Positions 8,845 through 15,781 of a stretch of 64,000 bases of DNA are shown here, in pieces; the stretch's first letter is position 1, and each line of letters starts with the position of its first letter. Below the pieces are notes generated by a model that had not been told where the DNA came from, did not search any database, and saw only the letters and a program-made list of their open reading frames with translations. The stretch is taken from positions 17,756 to 81,755 of the forward strand of contig JAKSLR010000010.1 in assembly GCA_024401095.1 (NCBI GenBank), given 5' to 3'. The stretch comes from Bacteroidaceae bacterium (GTDB lineage Bacteria; Bacteroidota; Bacteroidia; Bacteroidales; Bacteroidaceae). A program made the position numbers and the translations under genes.

Positions 8845-9717
8845 ATGTTGACCGTAGAAGAATTAAATGATAAATTGATAGACCTAGCCTTTAGTGAGGA
8901 TATCGGTGACGGAGACCATACCACCCTGTGCTGTATTCCAGCAGATTCTGTAGGCGAAAGCAAGCTACTCATTAAGCAGGAAGGAATCTTTGCCGGTGTA
9001 GAGATTGCGAAGCAGGTCTTCCACCGTTTTGATCCAACCCTGGAAGTAGAGGTATACATTGAAGATGGCGCTCATGTCATGCCAGGAGACATAGTGATGA
9101 GCGTGAAGGGTAAGGAACAGAGCCTGCTGCAGACCGAACGTCTGATGCTAAATATTCTGCAACGCATGAGCGGAATTGCAACCATGACTCACAAGTACCA
9201 GCAGGCACTGATTGATGCCGGTACCAAGACACGTGTGCTGGATACCCGAAAGACCACACCAGGTATGCGTATGCTGGAGAAGGAAGCAGTAAAGATAGGC
9301 GGTGGCATGAACCACAGAATCGGTCTGTTCGACATGATCCTGCTCAAGGATAACCACATTGATTTCTGTGGTGGTGTACACAATGCCATCTCCCGTGCCA
9401 AGCAGTATTGCAAGGACCACGGCAAGGATCTTAAGATTGAGTGCGAGGTACGCAACTGGAAGGAACTGGATGAAGCACTGGCAGAAGGCTGTGACCGTAT
9501 CATGTTTGACAACTTCTCACCTGAAGATACACGCAAGGCTGTAGAATTGGTAGCTGGACGCTGTGAAACAGAATCCAGCGGTGGCATTACCTTTGAGACT
9601 ATGATTCCATACGCTCAGGCTGGTGTAGATTTCATATCATTTGGTGCACTGACTCATAGCGTTAAGGGACTGGATATGAGTTTCAAGGCTGCAGGAAGCG
9701 ACAAGCTGAAAATCTAA
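8845..9717 (+). CDS. nadC: Nicotinate-nucleotide pyrophosphorylase (quinolinate phosphoribosyltransferase)
   Basis: NadC converts quinolinate and PRPP into nicotinate mononucleotide with release of CO2. The protein has 290 residues, the family length. Conserved parts are EDIGDGDHTT near the start, LNILQRMSGIAT, DTRKTTPGMRMLEKEAVKIGGG (PRPP and quinolinate contacts), NHRIGLFDMILLKDNH, and the glycine-rich phosphate grip ESSGGITFETM near 240. It is the last gene of the nad operon and ends before a strong bidirectional hairpin. Confidence 0.97.
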   Translation: MLTVEELNDKLIDLAFSEDIGDGDHTTLCCIPADSVGESKLLIKQEGIFAGVEIAKQVFHRFDPTLEVEVYIEDGAHVMPGDIVMSVKGKEQSLLQTERLMLNILQRMSGIATMTHKYQQALIDAGTKTRVLDTRKTTPGMRMLEKEAVKIGGGMNHRIGLFDMILLKDNHIDFCGGVHNAISRAKQYCKDHGKDLKIECEVRNWKELDEALAEGCDRIMFDNFSPEDTRKAVELVAGRCETESSGGITFETMIPYAQAGVDFISFGALTHSVKGLDMSFKAAGSDKLKI

Positions 9718-9736
9718 CGACAATCTGACAATAAAA

Positions 9737-9769
9737 AAATCCCGGGTAGCTAACAACTACTCGGGATTT
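9737..9769. terminator. Bidirectional terminator between nadC and pepD
   Basis: Arms AAATCCCGGGTAG and CTACTCGGGATTT (13 bp, one G-T pair) flank a 7-base loop. A-rich and T-rich flanks on either side let it serve both convergent genes. Confidence 0.88.
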
Positions 9770-9792
9770 ATTATTTTTTATTAAGAAAATAC

Positions 9793-11247
9793 TTATGCTG
9801 TAGGAATAGCCTTCAAGATAGCCTTCAGGTGCTCCCAGCAGAGATTAACTGCAGGAATGTGCAGACGCTCTTCTGGTGAGTGAACACCACGAAGTGTAGG
9901 ACCGAATGAAATCATGTCCATTTCTGGATACTTTTCCTTGAACAGACCGCACTCCAGACCTGCATGGATAGCCTTTACCTTAGGCTCCTTACCAAAGAGT
10001 TCCTTGTAAGTCTCAACTGCAATCTTCAAGATCTGGCTGTCCATGTTTGGTGCCCATCCTGGATAAGATGCCAGATTTTCAACTGTAGCACCACCCAATT
10101 CCAGAGCAGCACGGACTGTATCTGCCATAACATCCTTACCATTATCTGCACTGCTTCGCTGGCTAGCAGTAATGTTGATGACATTACCCTCACCCATCTT
10201 GACAGATGCCAAGTTTGAAGAGGTTTCTACCAAACCTGCGATATCACGGCTCAGTTCATAGATACCGTTGTGAATAGCCATGACACTGTTAATCAATCCA
10301 GCAGCAGTCTTTCTATCGATAGCAGGAGCAGATTCGGTACTCTGCATGGTCAGTTCCAAAACAGGCTCACGACGTTTGAATTCTTCTTTTACACCAGCAG
10401 CCCATACGTTGAAGTCAACACGGATGTTCTCCTTATCCTTCATAGGGACAGCAATCACTGCCACTGCATCACGAGGAATAGCATTGTGAAGACCACCACC
10501 ATTGAAACTGCACAAGTACATATCATACTTACGGTTAGCCTGATACAAGAAACGAGTCAACACCTTGTTGGCATTTGCCTGACCCTTGTTGATGTCATCA
10601 CCAGAGTGACCACCCTTTCCGTTTTTGAATGCCACTTCCAGGAAGATGTAGCCTTCAGGAACAGCTATTGGCTCATAGTGGAACTGAGCATTGGTACGGA
10701 TACCACCGGCACAACCCACAAACAACTCACCTTCATCTTCTGAATCCAGGTTCAACAAGATAGAACCCGTCATGAAACCAGCCTGAATAGCTTCAGCACC
10801 AGTCAAACCACGTTCTTCATCGGTAGTAAACAGACACTCCAATGGACCGTGTTCAACAGTATCATCAATCATGGCAGCCAAACCCATGGCAATTCCCAGA
10901 CCATCGTCTGCACCCAGAGTAGTTCCCTGAGCCAGCATCCATTCACCTTCTATCTTAGTCTTGATAGGATCTTTGAGGAAATCAATTTCCACATCAGGAT
11001 TCTTCTCGGGAACCATATCCTGGTGTGCCTGAATGACTACAGTCTTCTTATTTTCAAAACCAGGGGTTGCAGGTGCGCTTAGCAAAACATTACCGGCAGC
11101 ATCGATTTTGAAACCTAAGCCATGCTTCTCTGCAAAAGCTTTCAAATACTCTCCCATTTTCTCCTCGTGACCTGATGGACGAGGAACCTGATTAATCTCA
11201 GCAAAAATGTCAAAAACGATTTTTGGATTTAATTCTACGTTGTTCAT
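9793..11247 (-). CDS. pepD: Aminoacyl-histidine dipeptidase (Xaa-His dipeptidase, M20)
   Basis: PepD hydrolyses Xaa-His and other dipeptides in the cytoplasm with two zinc ions. The protein has 484 residues, the usual PepD length. The M20 metal site is visible in VIQAHQDMVPE (first His and Asp), GADDGLGIAMG (bridging Asp), TTDEERGLTGAEA (general-base and metal Glu) and the C-terminal HAGLECGLF. The lid/dimer domain occupies about 200-385, with the PepD-typical FKNGKGGHSGDDINKGQAN. There is no signal peptide. The gene stands alone, transcribed toward nadC, and shares its terminator. Confidence 0.95.
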   Translation of the reverse strand: MNNVELNPKIVFDIFAEINQVPRPSGHEEKMGEYLKAFAEKHGLGFKIDAAGNVLLSAPATPGFENKKTVVIQAHQDMVPEKNPDVEIDFLKDPIKTKIEGEWMLAQGTTLGADDGLGIAMGLAAMIDDTVEHGPLECLFTTDEERGLTGAEAIQAGFMTGSILLNLDSEDEGELFVGCAGGIRTNAQFHYEPIAVPEGYIFLEVAFKNGKGGHSGDDINKGQANANKVLTRFLYQANRKYDMYLCSFNGGGLHNAIPRDAVAVIAVPMKDKENIRVDFNVWAAGVKEEFKRREPVLELTMQSTESAPAIDRKTAAGLINSVMAIHNGIYELSRDIAGLVETSSNLASVKMGEGNVINITASQRSSADNGKDVMADTVRAALELGGATVENLASYPGWAPNMDSQILKIAVETYKELFGKEPKVKAIHAGLECGLFKEKYPEMDMISFGPTLRGVHSPEERLHIPAVNLCWEHLKAILKAIPTA

Positions 11248-11333
11248 ATCTTAAAATATTGTTTTATGTACTTTGAATTGCTAATTTATATTAAAATGAC
11301 TTATGCTTTATAAATAGCTTACTTGATAAAGTT

Positions 11334-11341
11334 TATCTTTG
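11334..11341 (+). promoter_or_regulatory. -7 box for the small membrane protein and Skp-like lipoprotein
   Basis: TATCTTTG followed by C matches the Bacteroidetes -7 consensus and lies 18 bases before the ATG at 11360. Its position rules out a TTG start at 11339, which is inside the box. Confidence 0.65.
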
Positions 11342-11359
11342 CATGCAAATTTACAAAGA

Positions 11360-11569
11360 ATGCTCAAAACAATGCTCCTATGTGTGTTAATAATTGCTAT
11401 AAGCATAGCATTATTGGCCATAAAAATAATTATTCAGAAAAATGGACGCTTTCCGAACACTCATGTAAGTGGCAGTAAAGCGATGCGTGATAGAGGTATT
11501 GGATGTGTTCAAAGTCAGGATAGAATGGCACAGATTGACAATCCGCATGCCATTCCAGAAAACAGATAA
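11360..11569 (+). CDS. Small conserved membrane protein with FPNTH motif
   Basis: The product has 69 residues. Residues 1-25 form one very hydrophobic helix (LLCVLIIAISIALLAIKII), followed by a short soluble tail with QKNGRFPNTHVSGSKAMRDR and GIGCVQSQD. I recall tails of this form (FPNTH, then A-(L/M)RxRGI, then a Cys-Xaa-Gln-(T/S)-Gln-Asp motif) in small uncharacterised proteins across Bacteroidales; this supports a real gene but gives no function. The single Cys and the Arg/His-rich tail face either the cytoplasm or the periplasm; positive charges after the helix favour the cytoplasm. It lies 25 bases before the Skp-like lipoprotein and shares its promoter. Confidence 0.7.
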   Translation: MLKTMLLCVLIIAISIALLAIKIIIQKNGRFPNTHVSGSKAMRDRGIGCVQSQDRMAQIDNPHAIPENR

Positions 11570-11594
11570 TAAATATAAAAACATAATAATTGTA

Positions 11595-12209
11595 ATGAAA
11601 AACTTAAAAACAGTTTTGGCTGCAGCATGTGTTGTTTTGTGTGCAGCATGTGGCAATAATCAGCCAGATACAAAGACAGTTGCTCCTGTAGCAAGCGGAG
11701 ATCTTAAGATTGCTTATGTAGAGATTGACAGCTTGATGTCTCAGTACCAGTTCTGCAAGGATTACAGCTTACTCCTTACCAAGAAGGGTGAGAATATCCG
11801 TGCTACTTTGAACCAGAAGGCTAAGACTCTGGACAATGAGGCTCAGGATTTCCAGCGTAAGATTCAGAACAATGCATTTACTCAAGAGCGTGCTGAACAG
11901 GAGAATGCCCGTCTGGTAAAGATGCAGCAGGATCTGCAGGCTTTGAACGACCGTCTTTCACAGGAGTTCGATGCAGAGACTATGAAGTACAACAATGCTA
12001 TGCGTGACTCTATTACATCTTTCCTTAAGATTTATAATAAGGATAAAGGTTATAGCATGATTCTGACCAAGGCAGGTGACAACATGCTGCTTGCTGATCC
12101 AGCACTGGATATTACTGCTGATGTTGTAGCTGGTCTGAATAAGCGTTACACTCCTAGCAAGGAATTGAGCGATGCTAATGCAGAAGTAAAGGCAGAAGAG
12201 AAGAAATAA
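11595..12209 (+). CDS. OmpH/Skp-family lipoprotein
   Basis: The product has 204 residues from the ATG at 11595; the frame is open upstream but that part overlaps the small membrane protein gene and the signal peptide begins here. A lipobox VLCAACG places the lipidated Cys at about residue 19-20. The mature protein has a short strand (LKIAYVEIDSLMSQY), the start shared by OmpH/Skp chaperones, then a long charged coiled coil (about 65-150) and a closing region (YSMILTKAGDNMLLADPALDIT). Skp holds unfolded outer-membrane proteins in the periplasm. A membrane-anchored version is common in Bacteroidetes. It is cotranscribed with the 69-residue membrane protein. Confidence 0.85.
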   Translation: MKNLKTVLAAACVVLCAACGNNQPDTKTVAPVASGDLKIAYVEIDSLMSQYQFCKDYSLLLTKKGENIRATLNQKAKTLDNEAQDFQRKIQNNAFTQERAEQENARLVKMQQDLQALNDRLSQEFDAETMKYNNAMRDSITSFLKIYNKDKGYSMILTKAGDNMLLADPALDITADVVAGLNKRYTPSKELSDANAEVKAEEKK

Positions 12210-12228
12210 TCAATCTGATAGGAATATG

Positions 12229-12261
12229 AAAAAAGGGTGCATTCAACGTGCACCCTTTTTT
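12229..12261. terminator. Terminator between Skp-like gene and lipid kinase
   Basis: A 13-bp perfect stem (AAAAAAGGGTGCA/TGCACCCTTTTTT) with a 7-base loop overlaps the stop region of the convergent kinase gene. A and T runs allow action in both directions. Confidence 0.9.
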
Positions 12262-13318
12262 ATTTATCTAACTCGGTAGGTTTGGAGGATTTCTTGAGTT
12301 TTCTCAACAGGTCACGGTTGACTACCATAATCCGCTTTGGCTGGAGCTTGTTGATTCCTTCTCCCGCTACTGTACTCAGGTCATTGAAATATTCTGAAAA
12401 AATAGACAGAATATTCTCTTTGTTTTCCAACTTCGCTTCCTTATGCAATAAAACCTTGAGACCAGCAGGTTTAAGCTCCACATCGATATCCTTTCCCATG
12501 ACAATAGGATCACCATCGTAATGAACCACTCCTTCGGTTTGTCTGTGAATGTGCAGTTTCTTGGTACGGAAAGTCTTGATATGACTGTTCTGATCTATGG
12601 TCTTGTGGAACAGCTGGAAAGCTATCTGTGGTGCTTCCAATACAGTAAAAGGCTCCATGACAGTTACATCGAGCAAACCATCTTCCATAGAAGCAGCAGG
12701 TGCAATATATGCATTGTTTCCATATTGAGAAGCATTGGCACATGCTATCAGGAAAGCCTGTAGTTTAATGGAACCTTCTTCATCTTCTATTTCATAGGTC
12801 TCTGGTTTGTATCGAAGACCTTCTTTCAGGGTATTCTCCAAATAAGTCAGCAGACCTCGTTTACCTGCTTCTGCAAATTTGAAACTCACAAACGCATCGA
12901 ATCCCACACCACATGTACAGAAGAAAGGCAGATTATTGATGAGACCATAATCCAAGGAACGTATTATTCCATCTTTAATCAGGTCTACCGCTTTCTTGTA
13001 ATCCATAGGTATCTCCAAGTGACGAGCAAGGCCATTGCCAGATCCACATGGGATAATGCCCAAAGCAGTATTACTGTGAACCAGAGAACGAGCCACCTCG
13101 TTAACAGTTCCGTCACCTCCTATGGCAACGCATATATCAAAATTCTGTAAAACAGCAATCTTAGCTAATTCAGAGGCGTTACCCTTGTATTCCGTCTTGG
13201 CAATCTCCCACTCGACCAGCTCTCTGTCAAGAGACTGCTCAATGTAATCCAGAATCAGTTTCTTACTGGATGTTCCGGATATGGGATTAACTATGAATAA
13301 CACCTTTCTTTTCTTCAT
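12260..13318 (-). CDS. Diacylglycerol kinase-family lipid kinase
   Basis: The protein has 352 residues of the DAGK catalytic family that includes YegS, DgkB, sphingosine and ceramide kinases. The N-terminal nucleotide site shows FIVNPISGTSSKK (about 8-20), the signature AIGGDGTVNEVARSL (about 65-79) and the phosphate loop GIIPCGSGNGLARHL (about 92-106). The C-terminal beta-sandwich has VSFKFAEAGKRGLLTYLENTL and MEDGLLDVTVMEPF. An added tail of about 45 residues (after HKEAKLENKE) is longer than in YegS. The lipid acceptor cannot be read from sequence. It is transcribed divergently from serine palmitoyltransferase, which makes a sphingoid base or ceramide worth considering. A TATCTTTG box ends only 8 bases before the ATG. 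Confidence 0.9.
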   Translation of the reverse strand: MKKRKVLFIVNPISGTSSKKLILDYIEQSLDRELVEWEIAKTEYKGNASELAKIAVLQNFDICVAIGGDGTVNEVARSLVHSNTALGIIPCGSGNGLARHLEIPMDYKKAVDLIKDGIIRSLDYGLINNLPFFCTCGVGFDAFVSFKFAEAGKRGLLTYLENTLKEGLRYKPETYEIEDEEGSIKLQAFLIACANASQYGNNAYIAPAASMEDGLLDVTVMEPFTVLEAPQIAFQLFHKTIDQNSHIKTFRTKKLHIHRQTEGVVHYDGDPIVMGKDIDVELKPAGLKVLLHKEAKLENKENILSIFSEYFNDLSTVAGEGINKLQPKRIMVVNRDLLRKLKKSSKPTELDK

Positions 13319-13326
13319 AACGGTTA

Positions 13327-13334
13327 CAAAGATA
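13327..13334 (-). promoter_or_regulatory. -7 box of the lipid kinase gene
   Basis: TATCTTTG on the minus strand, with only 8 bases between the box and the ATG, implies a leader of a few bases at most. Confidence 0.6.
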
Positions 13335-13428
13335 GTATATAATTTACAAAAAGATACTTTTTGATAGGTTATAATCCTTAATTTATAATATTTTCGCTAA
13401 ATTCTATTTATAAGAATATTTTTTTTAT

Positions 13429-13436
13429 TAATTTTG
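13429..13436 (+). promoter_or_regulatory. -7 box of serine palmitoyltransferase gene
   Basis: TAATTTTG followed by C matches the -7 consensus within an AT-rich region. It gives a leader of about 70 bases before the ATG at 13513. Confidence 0.6.
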
Positions 13437-13512
13437 CACCGCTTTTTATGAGCAATAGTGAAATAGTTAAATTTCGCTGTACAAATACTACAAGCGACTT
13501 AAACTAAAAATT

Positions 13513-14709
13513 ATGGGATTAATTGAAGATAAACTCTCTAAGCATCCATTCTACGGAATGGCTATTGATGCTAAGGAAAGAGGTATTTATCCTTATTTCC
13601 GTCAGATTGAGGGTAAACAAGGTACTGAAGTTGAAATGGGTGGTCACCCAGTATTGATGTTCGGTTCTAACGCATACACTGGCTTGACCGGTGATGATCG
13701 TATCATTGAAGCTGGCTGCAAAGCAATGAAGCAGTATGGTAGTGGCTGTGCTGGTAGCCGATTCCTGAATGGAACCCTGGATATTCATGTTCAACTCGAG
13801 AAAGAATTAGCAGAATATGTTGGTAAGGATGATGCACTTTGTATCTCTACCGGCTTTACAGTAAATAGCGGTGTTATTCCACAGTTAGTCGGCAAGGACG
13901 ACTATATCATTTGTGATGACCGTGACCATGCTTCTATCGTAGATGGTAGAAGACTTTCATTTGCTACACAACTGCGTTTCAAGCACAATGACATGGAAGA
14001 TCTGGAGAAACAGTTGAAGCGCTGTGCTCCTGACAAGATCAAGCTGATTGTTGTAGATGGCGTATTCTCTATGGAAGGTGATCTTTGTAACTTGCCAAAG
14101 ATTGTTGAGCTGAAGCACAAGTACAATGCAACTATCATGGTAGACGAAGCCCATGGCTTAGGTGTATTTGGTGAGCAAGGTCGCGGTGTCTGCAATCATT
14201 TCGGTCTGACTGATGAAGTAGACCTGATCATGGGTACCTTCTCTAAGTCACTGGCTTCTATCGGTGGTTTCATTGCAGGTAACCAGGTATTGATTGATTA
14301 TTTGCGTCACACTGTCCGTACCTACATCTTCTCTGCCAGCATGACACCTGCAGCAACCGCTGCAGCATTGGAGGCACTTCACATCATTAAGAGTGAGCCA
14401 GAGCGTATTCAAGCATTGTGGGATGTTACAAACTACGCACTGAAGCGTTTCAAGGAAGAAGGTTTTGAGATTGGAGATACAGAGAGCCCTATCATTCCAT
14501 TGTACGTTCGTGACATGGAAAAGACTTTCGTTGTAGTAGCTCGTGCATTTGAAGAAGGTGTATTCATCAACCCTGTAATTCCGCCAGCATGTGCTCCAAC
14601 CGATACTCTCGTACGTTATGCACTTATGGCAAACCATACTAAGGAGCAGGTTGACATCTCAGTTGAAAAACTGAAGAAAGTATTTAAGGAATTGGATATC
14701 ATCAAGTAA
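13513..14709 (+). CDS. spt: Serine palmitoyltransferase
   Basis: The protein has 398 residues of the alpha-oxoamine synthase family (fold type I, PLP). It closely resembles the known Bacteroides SPT in the blocks KQGTEVEMGGHPVLMFGSN, GSGCAGSRFLNGTLD and DDRDHASIVDGRR. The PLP lysine is in MGTFSKSLASIGGF (about 240), and the Asp/His pair that hold PLP are in DEAHGLG and the DRDHAS block. SPT condenses serine with an acyl-CoA to 3-ketosphinganine, the first step of bacterial sphingolipid synthesis. 2-Amino-3-ketobutyrate CoA ligase and 8-amino-7-oxononanoate synthase are homologues, but the match to Bacteroidetes SPT is closer and no tdh or bio genes are near. It is a single-gene unit with its own terminator. 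Confidence 0.9.
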   Translation: MGLIEDKLSKHPFYGMAIDAKERGIYPYFRQIEGKQGTEVEMGGHPVLMFGSNAYTGLTGDDRIIEAGCKAMKQYGSGCAGSRFLNGTLDIHVQLEKELAEYVGKDDALCISTGFTVNSGVIPQLVGKDDYIICDDRDHASIVDGRRLSFATQLRFKHNDMEDLEKQLKRCAPDKIKLIVVDGVFSMEGDLCNLPKIVELKHKYNATIMVDEAHGLGVFGEQGRGVCNHFGLTDEVDLIMGTFSKSLASIGGFIAGNQVLIDYLRHTVRTYIFSASMTPAATAAALEALHIIKSEPERIQALWDVTNYALKRFKEEGFEIGDTESPIIPLYVRDMEKTFVVVARAFEEGVFINPVIPPACAPTDTLVRYALMANHTKEQVDISVEKLKKVFKELDIIK

Positions 14710-14720
14710 GATAAAATGAG

Positions 14721-14750
14721 AAAAACGCAGATAAAAAAATCTGCGTTTTT
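14721..14750 (+). terminator. Terminator of serine palmitoyltransferase gene
   Basis: A 12-bp perfect stem (AAAAACGCAGAT/ATCTGCGTTTTT) with a 6-base A loop is followed by T residues, 12 bases after the stop. Confidence 0.9.
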
Positions 14751-14786
14751 TCTTTAAAATTATTTGGTAGATATTAAAAAAGTCCT

Positions 14787-14794
14787 TACCTTTG
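14787..14794 (+). promoter_or_regulatory. -7 box of tRNA-Pro gene
   Basis: TACCTTTG followed by C, with a TTTG element about 20 bases upstream (near 14763), gives a full Bacteroidetes promoter 25 bases before the tRNA. Confidence 0.7.
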
Positions 14795-14819
14795 CATCGC
14801 ATTTAAGAAATAAATGTTT

Positions 14820-14894
14820 CGGGGTGTGGCTCAGTCCGGTTAGAGCACCTGGTTTGGGACCAGGGGGTCGTGGGTTCGAATCCCGCTACCCCGA
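14820..14894 (+). tRNA. tRNA-Pro (anticodon TGG)
   Basis: A complete cloverleaf of 75 bases can be drawn. The acceptor arm CGGGGTG pairs with TACCCCG (one G-T pair). The D arm is in GGCTCAGTCCGGTTAGAGC, the anticodon stem is CCTGG/CCAGG around the loop TTTGGGA (anticodon TGG), and the T arm is TCGTGGGTTCGAATCCCGC-like with GGTTCGAATCC. CCA is not encoded after the discriminator A. It has its own promoter and terminator and is not in a tRNA cluster. Confidence 0.97.
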
Positions 14895-14895
14895 C

Positions 14896-14929
14896 AAAAA
14901 AGGAGATTACGAAAGTAATTTCCTTTTTT
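14896..14929. terminator. Terminator of tRNA-Pro, also downstream of trmN6
   Basis: A stem of about 15 bp (AAAAAAGGAGATTAC/GTAATTTCCTTTTTT, one G-T pair) closes on a GAAA loop and is followed by more T. It starts 2 bases after the tRNA and ends 6 bases before the trmN6 stop codon, so it can serve both convergent genes. Confidence 0.9.
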
Positions 14930-14934
14930 TGTTT

Positions 14935-15654
14935 TTAAAGCTTCAAGTAAAAATCTTTTAACAAGGATTTATAGTGATCTGTATATTCACCATTGGTTTG
15001 AATAATCAGTTTTTCTTTCTTTGATGCCTCTCCTACTTGTAAAGATAAGTTTAAAAGTACCCGCTTTGCTTCTTTCTTTTCTGTAGTGTGTACTGATACT
15101 TCCTGCTTGAGAGAAAAACCCTGGTTCTTTGCTTGTGAAATAAAATCTTCGGACAAGTCTATAGGCAATACTAAGCAAAAAGAACCGGATGGATTCAATA
15201 GTTCATGTGCTTTTTTTATCAGCTGGCTAAAAGGTAAAGATTCTGTGTGACGTGCCAAATTACGCTTTATACCGGGACACTTCAAAGAATCTACAAAATA
15301 AGGAGGATTGCAAACAATTAAATCATATCTAAGCTCAGGAGAGAACGTGAGCACATCTCCTTGAATGATATGGATAGATGAAGCCCATTCTGATTCTGCG
15401 ACATTCATTTCTGCCTGAGCTGCCGCAGAAGGTTCAATTTCTATTGCATCAATCTGAAAATCTGACTGAATAGAAGATATGCGCTGACTGCACATAAGGG
15501 ACAGCAATCCTGTGCCAGTTCCTATATCCAAAACACGCTTCACACTGTCTATAGGAACCCATGCTCCTAATAGACAACCATCAGTCCCTACTTTCATGGC
15601 AGCTTGCGACTGATGAACTGTAAATCGCTTAAAGTTGAAGTAATCATTGCTCAT
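14935..15654 (-). CDS. trmN6: tRNA1(Val) A37 N6-methyltransferase
   Basis: The product has 239 residues, a class I SAM-dependent methyltransferase. Residues FNFKRFTVHQSQAAMKVGTD form the start typical of TrmN6/YfiC. The SAM-binding loop is VLDIGTGTGLLSLM (about 40-53), followed by IDAIEIEPSAA, and the N6-adenine catalytic motif NPPYF is near 115. It methylates A37 of tRNA-Val in E. coli; the target in Bacteroidetes is presumed the same. The start is firm because the FNFKRF block begins only five residues in. A TATCTTTG box ends just 4 bases before the ATG, so the mRNA is probably leaderless. Confidence 0.92.
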   Translation of the reverse strand: MSNDYFNFKRFTVHQSQAAMKVGTDGCLLGAWVPIDSVKRVLDIGTGTGLLSLMCSQRISSIQSDFQIDAIEIEPSAAAQAEMNVAESEWASSIHIIQGDVLTFSPELRYDLIVCNPPYFVDSLKCPGIKRNLARHTESLPFSQLIKKAHELLNPSGSFCLVLPIDLSEDFISQAKNQGFSLKQEVSVHTTEKKEAKRVLLNLSLQVGEASKKEKLIIQTNGEYTDHYKSLLKDFYLKL

Positions 15655-15658
15655 GCAA

Positions 15659-15666
15659 CAAAGATA
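15659..15666 (-). promoter_or_regulatory. -7 box of trmN6 (leaderless geometry)
   Basis: TATCTTTG on the minus strand is separated from the trmN6 ATG by TTGC only. Transcription should begin at or next to the start codon. Confidence 0.6.
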
Positions 15667-15730
15667 GATAAAAAAGAGATATTAAAGAAATATTGGCAAA
15701 AATGAATCGGTATATATAGTGTATTTTTCG

Positions 15731-15738
15731 TATCTTTG
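15731..15738 (+). promoter_or_regulatory. -7 box of the lon operon
   Basis: TATCTTTG followed by CA lies 43 bases before the lon ATG and matches the -7 consensus exactly. Confidence 0.7.
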
Positions 15739-15781
15739 CAAAAAATTATAGACTTTAGTCTAAAAGTTTAAAAACAAGTAT

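Noticed and set aside
14764..14961. Small frame of 65 codons over the tRNA-Pro gene
   Set aside because: It is read through the tRNA and its terminator; the cloverleaf explains the sequence.
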